Shown in pieces: positions 24,688 through 33,874 of a stretch of DNA of 64,000 nt. A program made the translations under genes and the position numbers. The stretch is from [Clostridium] asparagiforme DSM 15981. GTDB lineage: Bacteria; Bacillota; Clostridia; Lachnospirales; Lachnospiraceae. Location of the stretch: NCBI GenBank assembly GCA_025149125.1, contig CP102272.1:1116001-1180000 (forward strand), read 5' to 3'. The notes below the pieces were generated by a model that saw only the letters and a list, made by a program, of their open reading frames with translations, ran no database searches and was not told the origin of the DNA. How positions within the stretch are numbered: the first letter of the stretch is position 1; each line of letters starts with the position of its first letter.

Positions 24688-27600
24688 ATGAACAGAAGAG
24701 ACACCATACTGGTGGCGGACGACGTGGAGATCAACCGCGCTGTCCTGCGCAGTATTTTTGAGGAGGACTACAACGTGCTGGAGGCGGAGAACGGCGAACA
24801 GGCGCTGTTTCTGATGCGCCAGTACCGGGACAGCATCGCAATCGTGCTGCTGGACCTGATCATGCCGGTCCGGGACGGTTATGAGGTGATGGAGGAACGG
24901 CAGGCGGACCCCTCCCTGCGCGGACTTCCCGTGGCGGTGATTACGGCGGACGACAGTGTGGAGTCCGAGATCCGGGTGTTTGACCTGGGGGCCTCGGATA
25001 TTATCGGAAAACCCTTCGAGCCCCATCTGGTCAGGCGCAGAATCCGGAATATCGTGTCCTTAAGCCAGCGCCATCTGGATCAGGACGACTGCATCCGGGA
25101 ACAGGCCCGCAAGCTGAGGGAGTCCAACGCGGCGGTGATCGACGCCCTCTCCTCCATTATCGAGTACCGCAGTGCGGAGACCGGGCAGCACATCAAGCGA
25201 ATCCAGCTGTTCACCAGGGTGCTGCTGGAGGACGTGGCTGCAAACTGCCCGGATCTGGGGCTGGACGAGTCGCGCATCGCCATGATTGTCAGCGCTTCCT
25301 CCCTCCACGATATCGGCAAGATTGCCATACCGGATGCGATTCTCAACAAGCCGGGCCGCCTGACCGCGGAGGAGTTTGAGGTGATGAAAACCCACGCGGT
25401 AAAGGGCTGTGAGATCCTCTCACGGCTGGACCGGATGGGGGATCGGGATTATCTCAAGTATGCCAGCGATATCTGCCTTTACCACCATGAGCGCTGGGAC
25501 GGGAAGGGGTATCCCAAGGGGCTTAAAAAGGACAGGATTCCGATGTGTGCCCAGGTGGTGGGAATTGCGGACTGCTATGACGCGCTGACCACGGACCGGG
25601 TATACCGGGGGGCAATCCCGCCGGAGCACGCCTTTAATATGATTTTAAACGGGGAGTGCGGCGCGTTTTCGCCCCGCCTTCTGGAGAGCTTTAAAAATGT
25701 CCGAGATTCCTTCCGCGAGCTGACGCTGCGCTATGCGGACCAGGAGCTGCCCCAGAGCGAACTTGTGGAGGCGGAACCGTTGGAGGACCGCAGGGAGGAC
25801 GGCAGGGACGCGGGACAGCTCTTTCAGGCGAAGTACCTGACGCTGCTTGGCGGCATCGACGCCACGGTGATGGAGGTGGATTTTCAGACCGGACTCTATC
25901 ATTTGGAATATCTGTCCGACCCTGTTTTTGATACGCTGCGGTCCGGCCAGCGGTTTGAGGATTCGGTCCGCCTCTTTGCGGAGCAGTCCGTGCTTCCCGA
26001 GGACCGGCCGGCGCTGCTTACGTTTATGACGGAGTCGATGGGCGGTTTCCTGGAGCAGGAACAGATGGGCCGCGAGATCTATTTCCGGGTATGGGAGCGG
26101 GGGGCGCAGGGCTTCCGGCGGTGCGGCTGTTCCATGCTGCGTGTGGACGCCGGTTCCCTGTACTGCAAAAAGGTTCTGCTTGTCTGGAAAATAGAGGGGG
26201 AAGCGCAAAAAGGCCGGGATCAGGCCGGGCCGGAGGCGGGGGCCGGGGCCTGGAACGATCTGCTGGGAGGCACTTTCCTGTGCCTGTGCGACCCGCATAT
26301 GACGATCCGGAAGCTGAACGACGGTTTTTGCCGGCTTCTGGGTTACGGCGAGGCGGAGATCCGGGAACAGTTTCACAGCCGCTACCGGAATCTGATTTAT
26401 CCCGGGGATCGGGAGGAAGTGCTGCGGCAGATTCGGGAACAGCTGCGGGTGGGAAATGTGGTGGAAATGGAATACCGCGCCCAGGGAAAGGACGGGAGCA
26501 CGGTCTGGCTTCTGGACCGGGGACATCTCACGGTGGACGACGAGGGGAATTCAGCCCTGTTTCATATGCTTGTGGATGTGACCAGATCCAAGCGCGCCCA
26601 GGAGGAGCTGCGCCGGATGCAGGAGCGCTACCAGCTGATCCTGGAGCAGACCGAGGATATTATCGTGGAGTGGGATATACGGAAGGAACGGCTTACGGTT
26701 TCGGACAACTGGGAAAAGAAATTCGGCTACCAGCCCGTTCAGGACGGACTGATGAAACAGATTTCCATGGGGTCCCACATCCATCCGGATGACTTGGCAG
26801 AGTGCGCAGCCCTGCAGCGGGACATGGCCGGGGGAAAACCTTATGGTGAAAAGGAGCTGCGGGTGGCGGACAAGGACGGCCGTTACCGCTGGTGCAGGGT
26901 GAGGGCCGCGGCTCAAATGGACGAGATGGGACATCCCCTGCGGGTGGTCGCCGTGATCGCTGACATTGGGGAGGAAAAACGGCGGTCCGAGTTTTTGCAG
27001 AACCGGGCGGAGCGAGACGGACTCACCGGATTTTACAATCAGACCGCCGGAAAGCTGCGGGCGCGGCAGCTGCTGGAAAAGCAGGGCTGTGGAAGGGCGG
27101 CTGCGCTGTACATGATCGACATGGACAATTTCCGGGAGGTGAACGAGCGCTACGGACACAGCTTTGGAAATGTGGTGCTGCAGGAGATTTCCAACCGCCT
27201 GCGCCGTCTGTTTTCCGGCGGGGAGGTGCTGATCCGGGTGGGCGGAGATGAGTTTTTGATCCTGGCGCCCGGAGTGGAGGAGGCTGCGGCCCGGGCGCAG
27301 GGGCGGGAAATCCAGCAGGCCCTGCAGGACATCATCGGCCGGGATGTGGTGCGGTTCCGGTTTTCATGCAGCATCGGCATCAGCCTTTGTCCCGGGGATG
27401 GGGAGGATTTCGAGACGCTGTACCGGAAGGGCTGCCGGGCCCTGCTGGCTGCCAAGGAACGGGATACGGATAAATACGTCCTGTACCGGGATGAGCCCAA
27501 AATTGTGGACGAGGAAAATGAGCCGGCAGCCGGAAATACCCATATCGACACGGAGGACGACGGCTATGACGGGCTGGCGAGGGAGGTCTTTGACGCGCTG

Positions 27601-28125
27601 TACGGGACCGGGGAGGCCGTGAAATCTCTGTCCCGGGCTCTGGAGCTGGCCGGACGCAGGCTGGGGCTGAGCCGGGTCGGCGTGATTCAGGCCGACGGGG
27701 ACGGGGAGCGCTGCTCCCTCTTCAGCGAGTGGTGCAAAGAGGGGAGCGTGCCGCTGCGGGAAGTCATGCAGGACGTTTTGGTGACCCGCCTGGGAGGCTG
27801 GGAGCAGTTTGGCGCGGACGGCGTGTTCTGCTGCGCGGATGCCGCTGAGATTGGCGGAGAAGCCGGAACGGCGGGAGCCGTGAGAGGGCCGGGAGCCGTG
27901 GGAGAGCCGGGAGCACTGGGAACGGCGGAAACTGCGGCCTTGGAGCTGGAGAGAACGGACGCCAGAGCGGTGTTCCGCTTTGCAGTGCGGGATAGCGGGG
28001 GCGATCGGGGTTGGATCAGCTTTGAGGATTGCCTTGCCCGGAGGGAATGGACGGAGGAGCAGAGGGCGCAGCTGGCCTTTGCCGCGGGGATTATTTCTCT
28101 TTTCCTGCTGAAAATGTGGGCCTAA
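24688..28125 (+). CDS. receiver / HD-GYP / PAS / PAS / GGDEF cyclic-di-GMP signalling protein
   Basis: About 1145 residues. Domains in order: response-regulator receiver (6-130; phosphoacceptor Asp56 in VLLDLIMP); HD-GYP phosphodiesterase (about 150-350; HD pair 207-208 and GYP 274-276, both intact); a linker region; PAS (from about 530); PAS (from about 645); GGDEF cyclase (about 780-940; GGDEF intact at 852-856); and a C-terminal GAF-like part. The RxxD inhibitory site normally just before GGDEF is absent. The protein could thus both make and break cyclic-di-GMP. The longer reading from an ATG at 24538 is rejected because the promoter places the start point at that base. AGAGGGGA precedes the ATG chosen. 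The leader is about 150 nt. Confidence 0.9.
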   Translation: MNRRDTILVADDVEINRAVLRSIFEEDYNVLEAENGEQALFLMRQYRDSIAIVLLDLIMPVRDGYEVMEERQADPSLRGLPVAVITADDSVESEIRVFDLGASDIIGKPFEPHLVRRRIRNIVSLSQRHLDQDDCIREQARKLRESNAAVIDALSSIIEYRSAETGQHIKRIQLFTRVLLEDVAANCPDLGLDESRIAMIVSASSLHDIGKIAIPDAILNKPGRLTAEEFEVMKTHAVKGCEILSRLDRMGDRDYLKYASDICLYHHERWDGKGYPKGLKKDRIPMCAQVVGIADCYDALTTDRVYRGAIPPEHAFNMILNGECGAFSPRLLESFKNVRDSFRELTLRYADQELPQSELVEAEPLEDRREDGRDAGQLFQAKYLTLLGGIDATVMEVDFQTGLYHLEYLSDPVFDTLRSGQRFEDSVRLFAEQSVLPEDRPALLTFMTESMGGFLEQEQMGREIYFRVWERGAQGFRRCGCSMLRVDAGSLYCKKVLLVWKIEGEAQKGRDQAGPEAGAGAWNDLLGGTFLCLCDPHMTIRKLNDGFCRLLGYGEAEIREQFHSRYRNLIYPGDREEVLRQIREQLRVGNVVEMEYRAQGKDGSTVWLLDRGHLTVDDEGNSALFHMLVDVTRSKRAQEELRRMQERYQLILEQTEDIIVEWDIRKERLTVSDNWEKKFGYQPVQDGLMKQISMGSHIHPDDLAECAALQRDMAGGKPYGEKELRVADKDGRYRWCRVRAAAQMDEMGHPLRVVAVIADIGEEKRRSEFLQNRAERDGLTGFYNQTAGKLRARQLLEKQGCGRAAALYMIDMDNFREVNERYGHSFGNVVLQEISNRLRRLFSGGEVLIRVGGDEFLILAPGVEEAAARAQGREIQQALQDIIGRDVVRFRFSCSIGISLCPGDGEDFETLYRKGCRALLAAKERDTDKYVLYRDEPKIVDEENEPAAGNTHIDTEDDGYDGLAREVFDALYGTGEAVKSLSRALELAGRRLGLSRVGVIQADGDGERCSLFSEWCKEGSVPLREVMQDVLVTRLGGWEQFGADGVFCCADAAEIGGEAGTAGAVRGPGAVGEPGALGTAETAALELERTDARAVFRFAVRDSGGDRGWISFEDCLARREWTEEQRAQLAFAAGIISLFLLKMWA

Positions 28126-28156
28126 GGGTTATTTTATAGGGATCATCTGCAGTGAG

Positions 28157-28193
28157 ATGCCGGAGGCGCGGGAAATGGCGGCTCCGGCATTTT
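28157..28193 (+). terminator. terminator-like hairpin after the cyclic-di-GMP gene
   Basis: Perfect 9-bp arms ATGCCGGAG (28157-28165) and CTCCGGCAT (28182-28190) with a short TTT. Confidence 0.6.
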
Positions 28194-28267
28194 GCTGGCT
28201 GCAGTGGGCCGCCACAGCCTGCGGGCGATTGCGGGATGAGATGCCCCGGCAGCCGATTGTGGAATAG

Positions 28268-28297
28268 AATGCCCCGCCTGCGCCCCGGCAGGGCATT
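28268..28297. repeat. second hairpin before ruvA
   Basis: Arms AATGCCC (28268-28274) and GGGCATT (28291-28297) with further pairing inside; no long T tract. It may back up the terminator just upstream. Apart from these hairpins and the ruvA promoter the 28126-28438 gap shows nothing gene-like. Confidence 0.45.
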
Positions 28298-28324
28298 ATT
28301 GTCTGAATTTGGAGATGGAAAAAG

Positions 28325-28375
28325 CGAATACCTGTTCGATGTCCCCTTGCATCGGAAACGTGTCTATGATATGAT
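28325..28375 (+). promoter_or_regulatory. ruvAB promoter with LexA-type SOS box
   Basis: CGAATACCTGTTCG (28325-28338) differs by one base from the Firmicute LexA core GAAC-N4-GTTC. It ends eight bases before TTGCAT (28347-28352), which is 17 bp from TATGAT (28370-28375). Repair genes are classic LexA targets, so DNA-damage induction of ruvAB is expected. Confidence 0.65.
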
Positions 28376-28438
28376 GGGAGGCATAAGGCCGGGCGGAGCC
28401 TGCCCGGCTAAATTTGAGGACAGAACAGGAAGAATACG

Positions 28439-29062
28439 ATGATTTCTTATATAAAAGGGCCGCTGACGGCCATAGAAGAAGATGTGATTGTGGTGGAAGC
28501 CGGAGGCGTTGGCATGGGAATCCATGTGCCGCTCTCCGTGTTGGACCGTCTGCCGGGAATCGGCCGTGAGGTGACGGTGTATACATATTTTCAGGTGCGG
28601 GAGGACGCCATGAGTCTGTACGGCTTTTTGAACCGTCAGGACCGGGACATGTTCCGGCAGCTGATCGGCGTCAACGGCGTGGGTCCAAAGGCCGCGCTGG
28701 GAATTCTGTCCACCATGACGCCGGACGACCTGCGGATGGCCATTGTCACCGGGGACGCCAAGGCAATTTCCCGCGCGCCGGGAATCGGACCCAAGACCGC
28801 GCAGCGGCTGATCCTGGACTTAAAGGACAAGATCTCCATGGAGGAAATGCTGGGCAATCTGGCGCTGCCCTGCGACGGAGGCGCGTCAGCGGCACTGGGG
28901 ACCGCCTCCATGGGGGAGGCTGCCAAGGAGGCGGTTCAGGCCCTGGTGGCCCTTGGCTACTCCAATATGGAGGCCAACAAGGCGGTGAAGCAGGTGGAAG
29001 TGACAGAGACGATGACGGCAGAGGATGTGCTGAAGGCTTCCCTGCGTTATCTGTCCTTTTGA
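28439..29062 (+). CDS. ruvA: Holliday junction branch migration protein RuvA
   Basis: A 207-residue RuvA with the OB-fold N-terminal domain (residues 1-65; MISYIKGPLTAIEEDVIVVE, VREDAMSLYGF), two helix-hairpin-helix motifs (LIGVNGVGPKAALGIL and APGIGPKTAQRLILDL) and a C-terminal domain III (from about 155) that contacts RuvB. RuvA tetramers hold the four-way junction while RuvB rings drive branch migration. The RuvB start lies 25 bases downstream. No ruvC is in the window, as in many Firmicutes, which use RecU. Confidence 0.97.
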   Translation: MISYIKGPLTAIEEDVIVVEAGGVGMGIHVPLSVLDRLPGIGREVTVYTYFQVREDAMSLYGFLNRQDRDMFRQLIGVNGVGPKAALGILSTMTPDDLRMAIVTGDAKAISRAPGIGPKTAQRLILDLKDKISMEEMLGNLALPCDGGASAALGTASMGEAAKEAVQALVALGYSNMEANKAVKQVEVTETMTAEDVLKASLRYLSF

Positions 29063-29087
29063 CAGGCGGACAGGAGGTTAAAAAAGG

Positions 29088-30083
29088 ATGGAACGCAGGA
29101 TTATTACCACGGAGGTCACGGCGGAGGACGAGCGGATTGAGACGACGCTGCGGCCTCAGCATTTAAAGGATTATATTGGTCAGGAACGGCTGAAATCCAC
29201 TTTGAAAATCTATATCGACGCTGCGCGGTCCCGGGGCGAGGCCCTGGACCACGTGCTGTTTTACGGCCCTCCCGGCCTGGGCAAGACTACCCTGGCCGGA
29301 ATCATTGCCAATGAGATGGGGGTGAGCATGAAGGTCACCAGCGGTCCGGCCATTGAGAAGCCCGGCGAGATGGCGGCCATTCTCAACAATCTCCAGGAAG
29401 GGGACGTGCTGTTTGTGGATGAGATCCACCGCCTGAACCGCCAAGTGGAGGAGGTGCTCTATCCGGCAATGGAGGATTACGCCATCGACATTATGCTGGG
29501 CAAGGAGGCGTCCGCCCGGTCCATCCGCCTGGATCTGCCGCATTTTACGCTGGTGGGAGCGACCACCAGGGCGGGGCTTCTGACCGCGCCCCTGCGGGAC
29601 CGGTTCGGCGTGGTGCAGCGGCTGGAATTTTATACGCCGGAGGAATTGACGGTGATTATCCTGAATTCCGCCAAGGTCCTTGGGGTTGAGATCGACAAAT
29701 CCGGCGCGCTGGAGCTGGCCCGGCGTTCCCGGGGAACTCCCCGGCTTGCCAACCGCCTGTTAAAGCGGGTACGGGATTTCGCCCAGGTGAAGTATGACGG
29801 CGTGATCACCCGGGAGGTGACGGACTTTGCCCTGGATATCATGGATGTGGACAAGCTGGGGCTGGACCAGAACGACCGGAATATTCTGTTGATGATGATT
29901 GAGAAGTTTTCCGGCGGACCGGTGGGTCTGGACACCCTGGCGGCTGCGCTGGGGGAGGATTCCGGGACGCTGGAGGATGTGTACGAGCCTTATCTTCTGA
30001 TGAACGGTCTGATCAACCGCACGCCCAGGGGGCGGATGGCCACGGAAGCGGCCTACCGGCACTTGGGGCTGGAAATTGAATAG
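29088..30083 (+). CDS. ruvB: Holliday junction branch migration helicase RuvB
   Basis: A 331-residue AAA+ ATPase with Walker [13 protein letters not shown], Walker [11 protein letters not shown], sensor region [18 protein letters not shown] and a C-terminal winged helix ([20 protein letters not shown]). All catalytic residues are conserved and the length is normal. It forms the hexameric motor on each side of RuvA. Co-transcribed with ruvA from the SOS-type promoter. Confidence 0.98.
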   Translation: MERRIITTEVTAEDERIETTLRPQHLKDYIGQERLKSTLKIYIDAARSRGEALDHVLFYGPPGLGKTTLAGIIANEMGVSMKVTSGPAIEKPGEMAAILNNLQEGDVLFVDEIHRLNRQVEEVLYPAMEDYAIDIMLGKEASARSIRLDLPHFTLVGATTRAGLLTAPLRDRFGVVQRLEFYTPEELTVIILNSAKVLGVEIDKSGALELARRSRGTPRLANRLLKRVRDFAQVKYDGVITREVTDFALDIMDVDKLGLDQNDRNILLMMIEKFSGGPVGLDTLAAALGEDSGTLEDVYEPYLLMNGLINRTPRGRMATEAAYRHLGLEIE

Positions 30084-30100
30084 GTGTTATGATATAATAA

Positions 30101-30250
30101 TGAAACGTATCCCTTATCGACAACCTGCGGTTGCCGACAAAGCATAATAAGGAAACGTATTCCTTATCGACAACCTGCGGTTGCCGACAAAGTATAATAA
30201 GGAAACGTATCCCTTATCGACAACCTGTGGTTGCCGACAAAGCATAATAA
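30101..30250. repeat. three tandem 50-bp repeats with internal hairpins
   Basis: Three adjacent units of exactly 50 bp (30101-30150, 30151-30200, 30201-30250) differ at only a few positions. Each holds an inverted repeat CGACAACC-TGC-GGTTGCCG (one mismatch) and, across the unit border, an imperfect palindrome with arms around ATAAGG and CCTTAT that is perfect in the second unit. The units end in an AAGCATAATAAGG-like stretch. They fill the start of a 400-bp gap between ruvB and zapA. The remaining 230 bp holds two small hairpins and no convincing gene. Confidence 0.9.
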
Positions 30251-30484
30251 GGAACGCAGCTTTTGCTGCCGGCAACAGATGGATGGCAAGGGATACGAAA
30301 CGGTATTAATACAGAAGACAAGCCTATGGCGGAATAGGATAAGCGAGTCGGAGGCCTGTGGCGGGGAAGTGAGCGCCGGGGGTTTGACGCCGCGGCATAT
30401 GAGGGAATATCGGGCATGGCCCGGTAAATGCCCGCAGGCGGATGCTTCGCCGCGGTTGCGAGAATAAATTTCAGGAGATGGCAG

Positions 30485-31432
30485 ATGGATTCCAAGAATT
30501 ATACACAGGTACTGATCGATGGCAAGATATATACCCTGGGCGGCAGCGAGGATGAGGGATACCTGCAGAGAGCGGCCAGCTACGTGAACGAGAAAGTGAA
30601 TACCCTGCGCCGGATCCCCGGTTTTACCAAGCAGAGTGTGGAATACCAGACTGTGATGGCGGAGCTGAATATGGCGGACGACTACTTTAAGGCGATGGAA
30701 CACAGCCGGGAGGTGGAGCATCAGCGGGACGAGCTGGAGCGTGAGACTTACAGCCTGAAACACGAGCTGGTCAGTACGCAGATGAAGCTGGAGGTGGTGC
30801 TGAAGGACCTGGAGGAGCGCCAGCGGGAGCTGGAGGAGCTGACCCGGGAGAAGCACCGGTTGGAGCGGAAGCTGCGGGAAGCCGCGAAAAACCGCGGAGA
30901 TCAGGAGGCCGCGGCCTCAGCGCTGCGCGTCCGGGATGAAAGCAGCGAGAAAAACAGTTCCGGCCGTGAGTCCGGCCACACGGCGCCGGTGAAGGCCGGC
31001 GATAAAGGGGACGATGACGACGACGGAGCCGGACATGGGGATGCCCGGTTTGTAGCGGAAGCGGAGGACTGGGAAGTGAAATCCGCCGGGGAGGAACAGG
31101 CGGAGGACGCGGAAGAGCCGGAGGAACTGAAACTGGCGGAGGATGTAGCGGAGCCGGAGGAAATTGGGACGGCAAAGGTCATCGAGGAACCGGAGGCGTC
31201 GAAACCGGAATCTGCCGCGCCGGCGGTATCGGAGCTGCCAGAAACGGAGCCGTCAGAAGCAGAGTTACAGACAGCCGCGGCCGCCATTTCTGCCCCGTCG
31301 GAGTCCGTGAACCCGGAGACGGTGCCTTCCGCAGAAGCGGTATCCGAAACGCCGGTCAAGGAGTCCCAGGCGGAGCTGGCGCGCAAGGCGCTTAAGGCGG
31401 CCAAGGCGGCAAGAAAGCGGAAAAGGCGTTGA
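30485..31432 (+). CDS. zapA: cell division protein ZapA with long acidic C-terminal extension
   Basis: A 315-residue protein. Residues 1-75 are a ZapA domain (TQVLIDGKIYTLGGSEDEGY, then YVNEKVNTLRRI), and about 75-145 a charged coiled coil that would drive dimer/tetramer formation and bundle FtsZ. The remaining ~170 residues are a disordered, Glu/Ala/Pro-rich tail with a basic end (KAAKAARKRKRR). Ordinary ZapA is about 80-100 residues, so the tail is exceptional though similar extensions occur in clostridia. The ATG is set by CAGGAGATGGCAG. Confidence 0.85.
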   Translation: MDSKNYTQVLIDGKIYTLGGSEDEGYLQRAASYVNEKVNTLRRIPGFTKQSVEYQTVMAELNMADDYFKAMEHSREVEHQRDELERETYSLKHELVSTQMKLEVVLKDLEERQRELEELTREKHRLERKLREAAKNRGDQEAAASALRVRDESSEKNSSGRESGHTAPVKAGDKGDDDDDGAGHGDARFVAEAEDWEVKSAGEEQAEDAEEPEELKLAEDVAEPEEIGTAKVIEEPEASKPESAAPAVSELPETEPSEAELQTAAAAISAPSESVNPETVPSAEAVSETPVKESQAELARKALKAAKAARKRKRR

Positions 31433-31511
31433 TCGGATGATCCGACGGGCGCCGCTTACAGGTACATTTTTGATTTGCAAGTGTCACATACAAATGAACC
31501 ATGGTAGAAAC

Positions 31512-31544
31512 AGATGTCTCATAGCGCAACGTGGGACATCTTTT
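31512..31544 (+). terminator. intrinsic terminator after zapA
   Basis: Arms AGATGTC (31512-31518) and GACATCT (31535-31541) with extra CA/TG pairing inside, followed by TTTTCTTT. Confidence 0.75.
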
Positions 31545-31580
31545 CTTTCCGGTGAAAGGCCGGGAAAAGTGAGGTAAGAG

Positions 31581-33818
31581 ATGGAGCATAAAAAGAAAAT
31601 GGAGGTGCTGGCCCCGGCCGGTTCCTTTGAGAGTATGAAAGCCGCGGTGGCGGCGGGAGCGGATGCGGTATACATGGGCGGCAGCCGGTTCGGAGCCAGG
31701 GCCTATGCGGACAATCCGGATGAGCACGGCCTGCTGGAAGCCATTGATTACGTGCATCTGCACGGCCGCAGGCTGTATATGACGGTGAATACGCTGTTCA
31801 AGGAAGAGGAGATGGGGGAGCTTTACCAGTATCTGCTTCCCTATTACCGGGAGGGGCTGGACGCGGTGATTGTCCAGGACCTGGGCGCGATGGATTTTAT
31901 GCGCAGAAATTTTCCTGAGATCGATCTCCACGCCAGCACGCAGATGACCATCACCGGGGTTAACGGCGCAAGACTTTTAAAGGAGCTGGGAGCGTCCCGG
32001 GTGGTTACCGCGCGGGAGCTGTCTTTAGATGAGATCCGGCGGATCCGGGATCAGGTGGACGTGGAGATTGAGAGTTTTGTCCATGGAGCGCTCTGTTACT
32101 GTTATTCCGGCCAGTGTCTGATGAGCAGCCTGATCGGCGGCCGCAGCGGAAACCGCGGGCGCTGTGCGCAGCCCTGCCGCCTGCCCTATGAGGTGCGGGA
32201 AAATGGGAAAAAGCCCGGCGAACCCCTGAACCGGAAGCAGGAACGCAATGTGATGAGCCTGAAAGACCTGTGCACGCTGGATCTGATACCCGACCTGGCG
32301 GCAGCGGGCATTTATTCCCTGAAGATCGAGGGGCGGATGAAGAGTCCGCGCTACACGGCCGGAGTGGTCAGTATTTATCGAAAATATGTGGACCGCTTCC
32401 TGGAATATGGTCCGGAGGGATATTTTGTGGAGCCGGAGGACAAGAAGGTTCTCTCAGACCTTTTTGACCGCGGCGGCTTTACCCCGGGATATTATAAACA
32501 GCACAACGGGCGGGATATGGTGGCTTTAAAAGAGAAGCCTGCATTCCGGGAGGGCAACCAGAAGCTGTTCGACTATTTGGACAAGACCTACGTGGAGGCG
32601 GAGCTGAAGGAAGCCATAAACGGCCGGGCTGTCCTGGAGGAGGGAAAACCCTCTGAATTGGAACTTTCCCTGGTTGACGGCGTTTGCCCCGGCGGTTCTT
32701 TGGCGCAGGTGCGGGTGGAAGGACAAGCGCCTCAGAAAGCACAAAATCAACCGTTGACGGAGGATAAGATTCTCAAACAACTGGGGAAAACTGGAAATAC
32801 ACCGTTTGTGTTTGCGAATCTGGAGGTAGAGCTGAAAGGCGGTCTGTTCATGCCGGTGCAGGCGCAGAATGAGCTGCGGCGGGCCGGCCTGGAAGCCCTG
32901 GAGCAGGCGGTGCTGGACCAGTGGAGGCGCCCGGCGCCGTCCGGCGGATTGATTGCGCCTGCCGCGCCCGCCCCAACCCCACCCATTCCCTTCAGCCTCT
33001 ACGTCTCCACAGAGGAACCGGAGCAATTTGAAGCGGCCGTCCGGGAGGCGGATGTGGCGGGGATTTATCTGGATGCAGCCGGTTTTGCCCCGGAGCGGTG
33101 GCCAGCTGCCGTGCAGTCCTGCCATCGGGCGGGAAAACAATGTTTTTTGGCGCTGCCCCATATTTACCGAAGCCACGCGGAAGCATTTTTCAAGAAGAAC
33201 GGCAAATGGCTGCGGGAGGCGGGATTTGACGGCGCATTGGTGCGCAGCCCGGAGGAAGTGATGTGGCTGCGGGAGATGAAACCGGAGCTTCGGCCGGTGT
33301 TCGACGCGTCCGTGTACTGCTGGAACCGGGAGACGGTGAGGCTGTTTGCCGGGCTGGGAGCCTCCCGCCTGACCATGCCCTGGGAGCTGAACAGCCGGGA
33401 GCTGGAGCCGGTGATGGAGGAACTGCACCGGGAGGGTCTGGACGGAGAGCTTGTGGTCTACGGCCGGATTCCCATGATGGTCAGCGCGCAGTGCATCCGG
33501 CGTACCACCACAGGCTGCGTTAAAAAGCGGGAGGTGCTGACGCTGAAGGACCGCACGGGAGCGCTGCTTCCGGTGAAGAATCACTGTGCGTTCTGCTACA
33601 ACACCATCTACAACGCCAGCCCGCTGTCCCTGCTGGGACTGGAGTCCGCGGTCAGGCGGCTGGGGCCTGCGGTGATCCGGTTGAATTTCACCACCGAGAA
33701 TCAGGAGGAGACGGCCCGGACGATACGGGCATTTGCAGATGGATTCCTGCGCGGACAGGAAGTTTCGCAGCCATGCAGGGATTTCACGAGAGGGCACTTT
33801 AAGCGAGGCGTGCAGTAG
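31581..33818 (+). CDS. U32 family peptidase / RlhA-type protein
   Basis: A 745-residue member of the U32 collagenase-like family. The N-terminal TIM-like domain has VLAPAGSFESMKAAVAAGAD. The family signature lies in ESFVHGALCYCYSGQCLMSS plus RSGNRGRCAQPCRLPY, with four conserved cysteines that in RlhA-like relatives hold a FeS cluster. A middle DUF3656-type region and a second TIM-like C-terminal part with another cysteine group (HCAFCYN) follow. Relatives hydroxylate 23S rRNA or tRNA from prephenate, so RNA hydroxylation is more likely than proteolysis. The place after ruvAB-zapA is conserved in related bacteria (from memory, not tested). Confidence 0.85.
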   Translation: MEHKKKMEVLAPAGSFESMKAAVAAGADAVYMGGSRFGARAYADNPDEHGLLEAIDYVHLHGRRLYMTVNTLFKEEEMGELYQYLLPYYREGLDAVIVQDLGAMDFMRRNFPEIDLHASTQMTITGVNGARLLKELGASRVVTARELSLDEIRRIRDQVDVEIESFVHGALCYCYSGQCLMSSLIGGRSGNRGRCAQPCRLPYEVRENGKKPGEPLNRKQERNVMSLKDLCTLDLIPDLAAAGIYSLKIEGRMKSPRYTAGVVSIYRKYVDRFLEYGPEGYFVEPEDKKVLSDLFDRGGFTPGYYKQHNGRDMVALKEKPAFREGNQKLFDYLDKTYVEAELKEAINGRAVLEEGKPSELELSLVDGVCPGGSLAQVRVEGQAPQKAQNQPLTEDKILKQLGKTGNTPFVFANLEVELKGGLFMPVQAQNELRRAGLEALEQAVLDQWRRPAPSGGLIAPAAPAPTPPIPFSLYVSTEEPEQFEAAVREADVAGIYLDAAGFAPERWPAAVQSCHRAGKQCFLALPHIYRSHAEAFFKKNGKWLREAGFDGALVRSPEEVMWLREMKPELRPVFDASVYCWNRETVRLFAGLGASRLTMPWELNSRELEPVMEELHREGLDGELVVYGRIPMMVSAQCIRRTTTGCVKKREVLTLKDRTGALLPVKNHCAFCYNTIYNASPLSLLGLESAVRRLGPAVIRLNFTTENQEETARTIRAFADGFLRGQEVSQPCRDFTRGHFKRGVQ

Positions 33819-33874
33819 CTGAACTGGATGAGACATGTGCCGCCGCGCCGGACAAGCCCGGCAATAGGAGGACT

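Noticed and set aside
24538..24690. Longer N-terminus (50 extra residues) for the cyclic-di-GMP protein
   Set aside because: The promoter TTGAAA/TATAAT puts the transcript start at about 24536, leaving no leader for an ATG at 24538, and no ribosome site precedes it. The extra residues do not resemble a domain.
30101..30250. CRISPR array
   Set aside because: The copies are adjacent with no variable spacers between them, so they are tandem repeats.
30231..30467. 78-codon open frame between the 50-bp repeats and zapA
   Set aside because: It begins inside a repeat, lacks a ribosome site and has no family-like pattern.
32526..33836. 436-codon minus-strand frame opposite the U32 peptidase
   Set aside because: Shadow of a gene with conserved cysteine signatures on the other strand; no domain of its own.
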